Shown here one piece after another: positions 5,912-6,139 of a stretch of 6,139 nucleotides of DNA. Below the pieces are notes generated by a model that had not been told where the DNA came from, did no database searches, and was given only the letters and a program-made list of their open reading frames with translations. How positions within the stretch are numbered: the stretch's first letter is position 1; the number at the start of each line of letters is the position of its first letter. The DNA lies in assembly GCA_007133715.1 (NCBI GenBank), contig SLMF01000199.1:1-6139 (forward strand). Direction: 5' to 3'. The stretch comes from Planctomycetaceae bacterium. Lineage in GTDB: Bacteria > Planctomycetota > Planctomycetia > Pirellulales > Pirellulaceae. The position numbers were made by a program, and so were the translations under genes.

Positions 5912-6139
5912 TCAGTTCACGACACGGGTGCTGGCGTGAATGATCGGGCGAGGGGTGTGGCGAAAGGCGGAGGGATCGACCACGGGGGCGGGAGGCATGG
6001 GGACCTCGTTCGCTCCCGCGTCGGCCTTGGGGGCCTTCGTACCACCGCCTTTGGCCGTCTTGCCCGCTCCCTTGCCGTCATGGCAGCAGAGGGGTCGGCA
6101 GGCAAAGATCCGCTCGAGCAAGGTCGGGCCGCAACCGCG
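5912..6139 (-). CDS. Hypothetical protein, C-terminal fragment (5' end outside window)
   Basis: This is an open frame entering from the right edge with no stop across 75 codons, ending in TGA at 5912 and followed by a convincing terminator. I do not recognise the family. The visible part begins with a cysteine-containing segment, RGCGPTLLERIFACRPLCCH, with Cys at positions 3, 14, 18 and 19 of the fragment. It continues as a low-complexity tail rich in Gly, Lys, Ala and Pro (about residues 22-52), ending FRHTPRPIIHASTRVVN. A TTG at 6121 within the frame is probably an internal Leu, because the Cys-bearing segment continues upstream of it. Such a composition would suit a secreted or envelope-associated protein, but the N-terminus is missing, so localisation is unsupported. 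Being coding is favoured by the terminator placement and the open frame to the edge. Confidence 0.6.
   Translation of the reverse strand, partial: RGCGPTLLERIFACRPLCCHDGKGAGKTAKGGGTKAPKADAGANEVPMPPAPVVDPSAFRHTPRPIIHASTRVVN

Overview
This window is a compact, GC-rich bacterial chromosomal segment with four complete protein genes and one gene cut by the right edge. The taxon is inferred from overall protein character (FAAL-type ligase, PgcA/PGM2-like mutase, GYGPNPCEC-type phosphoesterases, GTG/TTG starts, a Cys-containing Pro/Ala-rich tail). These best suit a member of the Planctomycetota, with moderate confidence. There is no rRNA or tRNA gene, no CRISPR array and no transposase.

Layout. Bases 1-241 are non-coding. 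They hold a striking perfect 24-bp inverted repeat (26-86) whose arms are themselves near-palindromes, followed by a weak candidate promoter. A phosphoglucomutase/phosphomannomutase-family gene follows on the + strand (242-2041). It converges, across 31 bases, on a minus-strand block. In transcription order that block is a fatty acyl-AMP ligase-like adenylate-forming enzyme (5549-3777), then two tandem paralogous calcineurin-type metallophosphoesterases (3610-2858 and 2822-2073). The phosphoesterase pair is about 58% identical by hand count and separated by 35 bases, so it is a local gene duplication expressed as a unit. It appears to have its own promoter just behind the ligase stop codon. 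Right of the ligase is a 362-base non-coding stretch with a candidate ligase promoter, a small hairpin and a good terminator hairpin. That terminator closes a minus-strand gene whose C-terminal 75 codons enter the window from the right edge.

How the genes work together. The mutase belongs to central sugar-phosphate metabolism and is probably transcribed alone. The ligase would activate a fatty acid as its acyl-adenylate, but no acyl carrier protein, polyketide synthase or other acceptor is visible, so its pathway is unknown from here. The phosphoesterases retain all metal-binding motifs, but their substrate cannot be read from sequence. A shared role with the ligase is only a hypothesis. I see no convincing new multi-gene system. 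The items most worth a second look are the nested palindromic repeat, the retained phosphoesterase duplication and the orphan acyl-AMP ligase.
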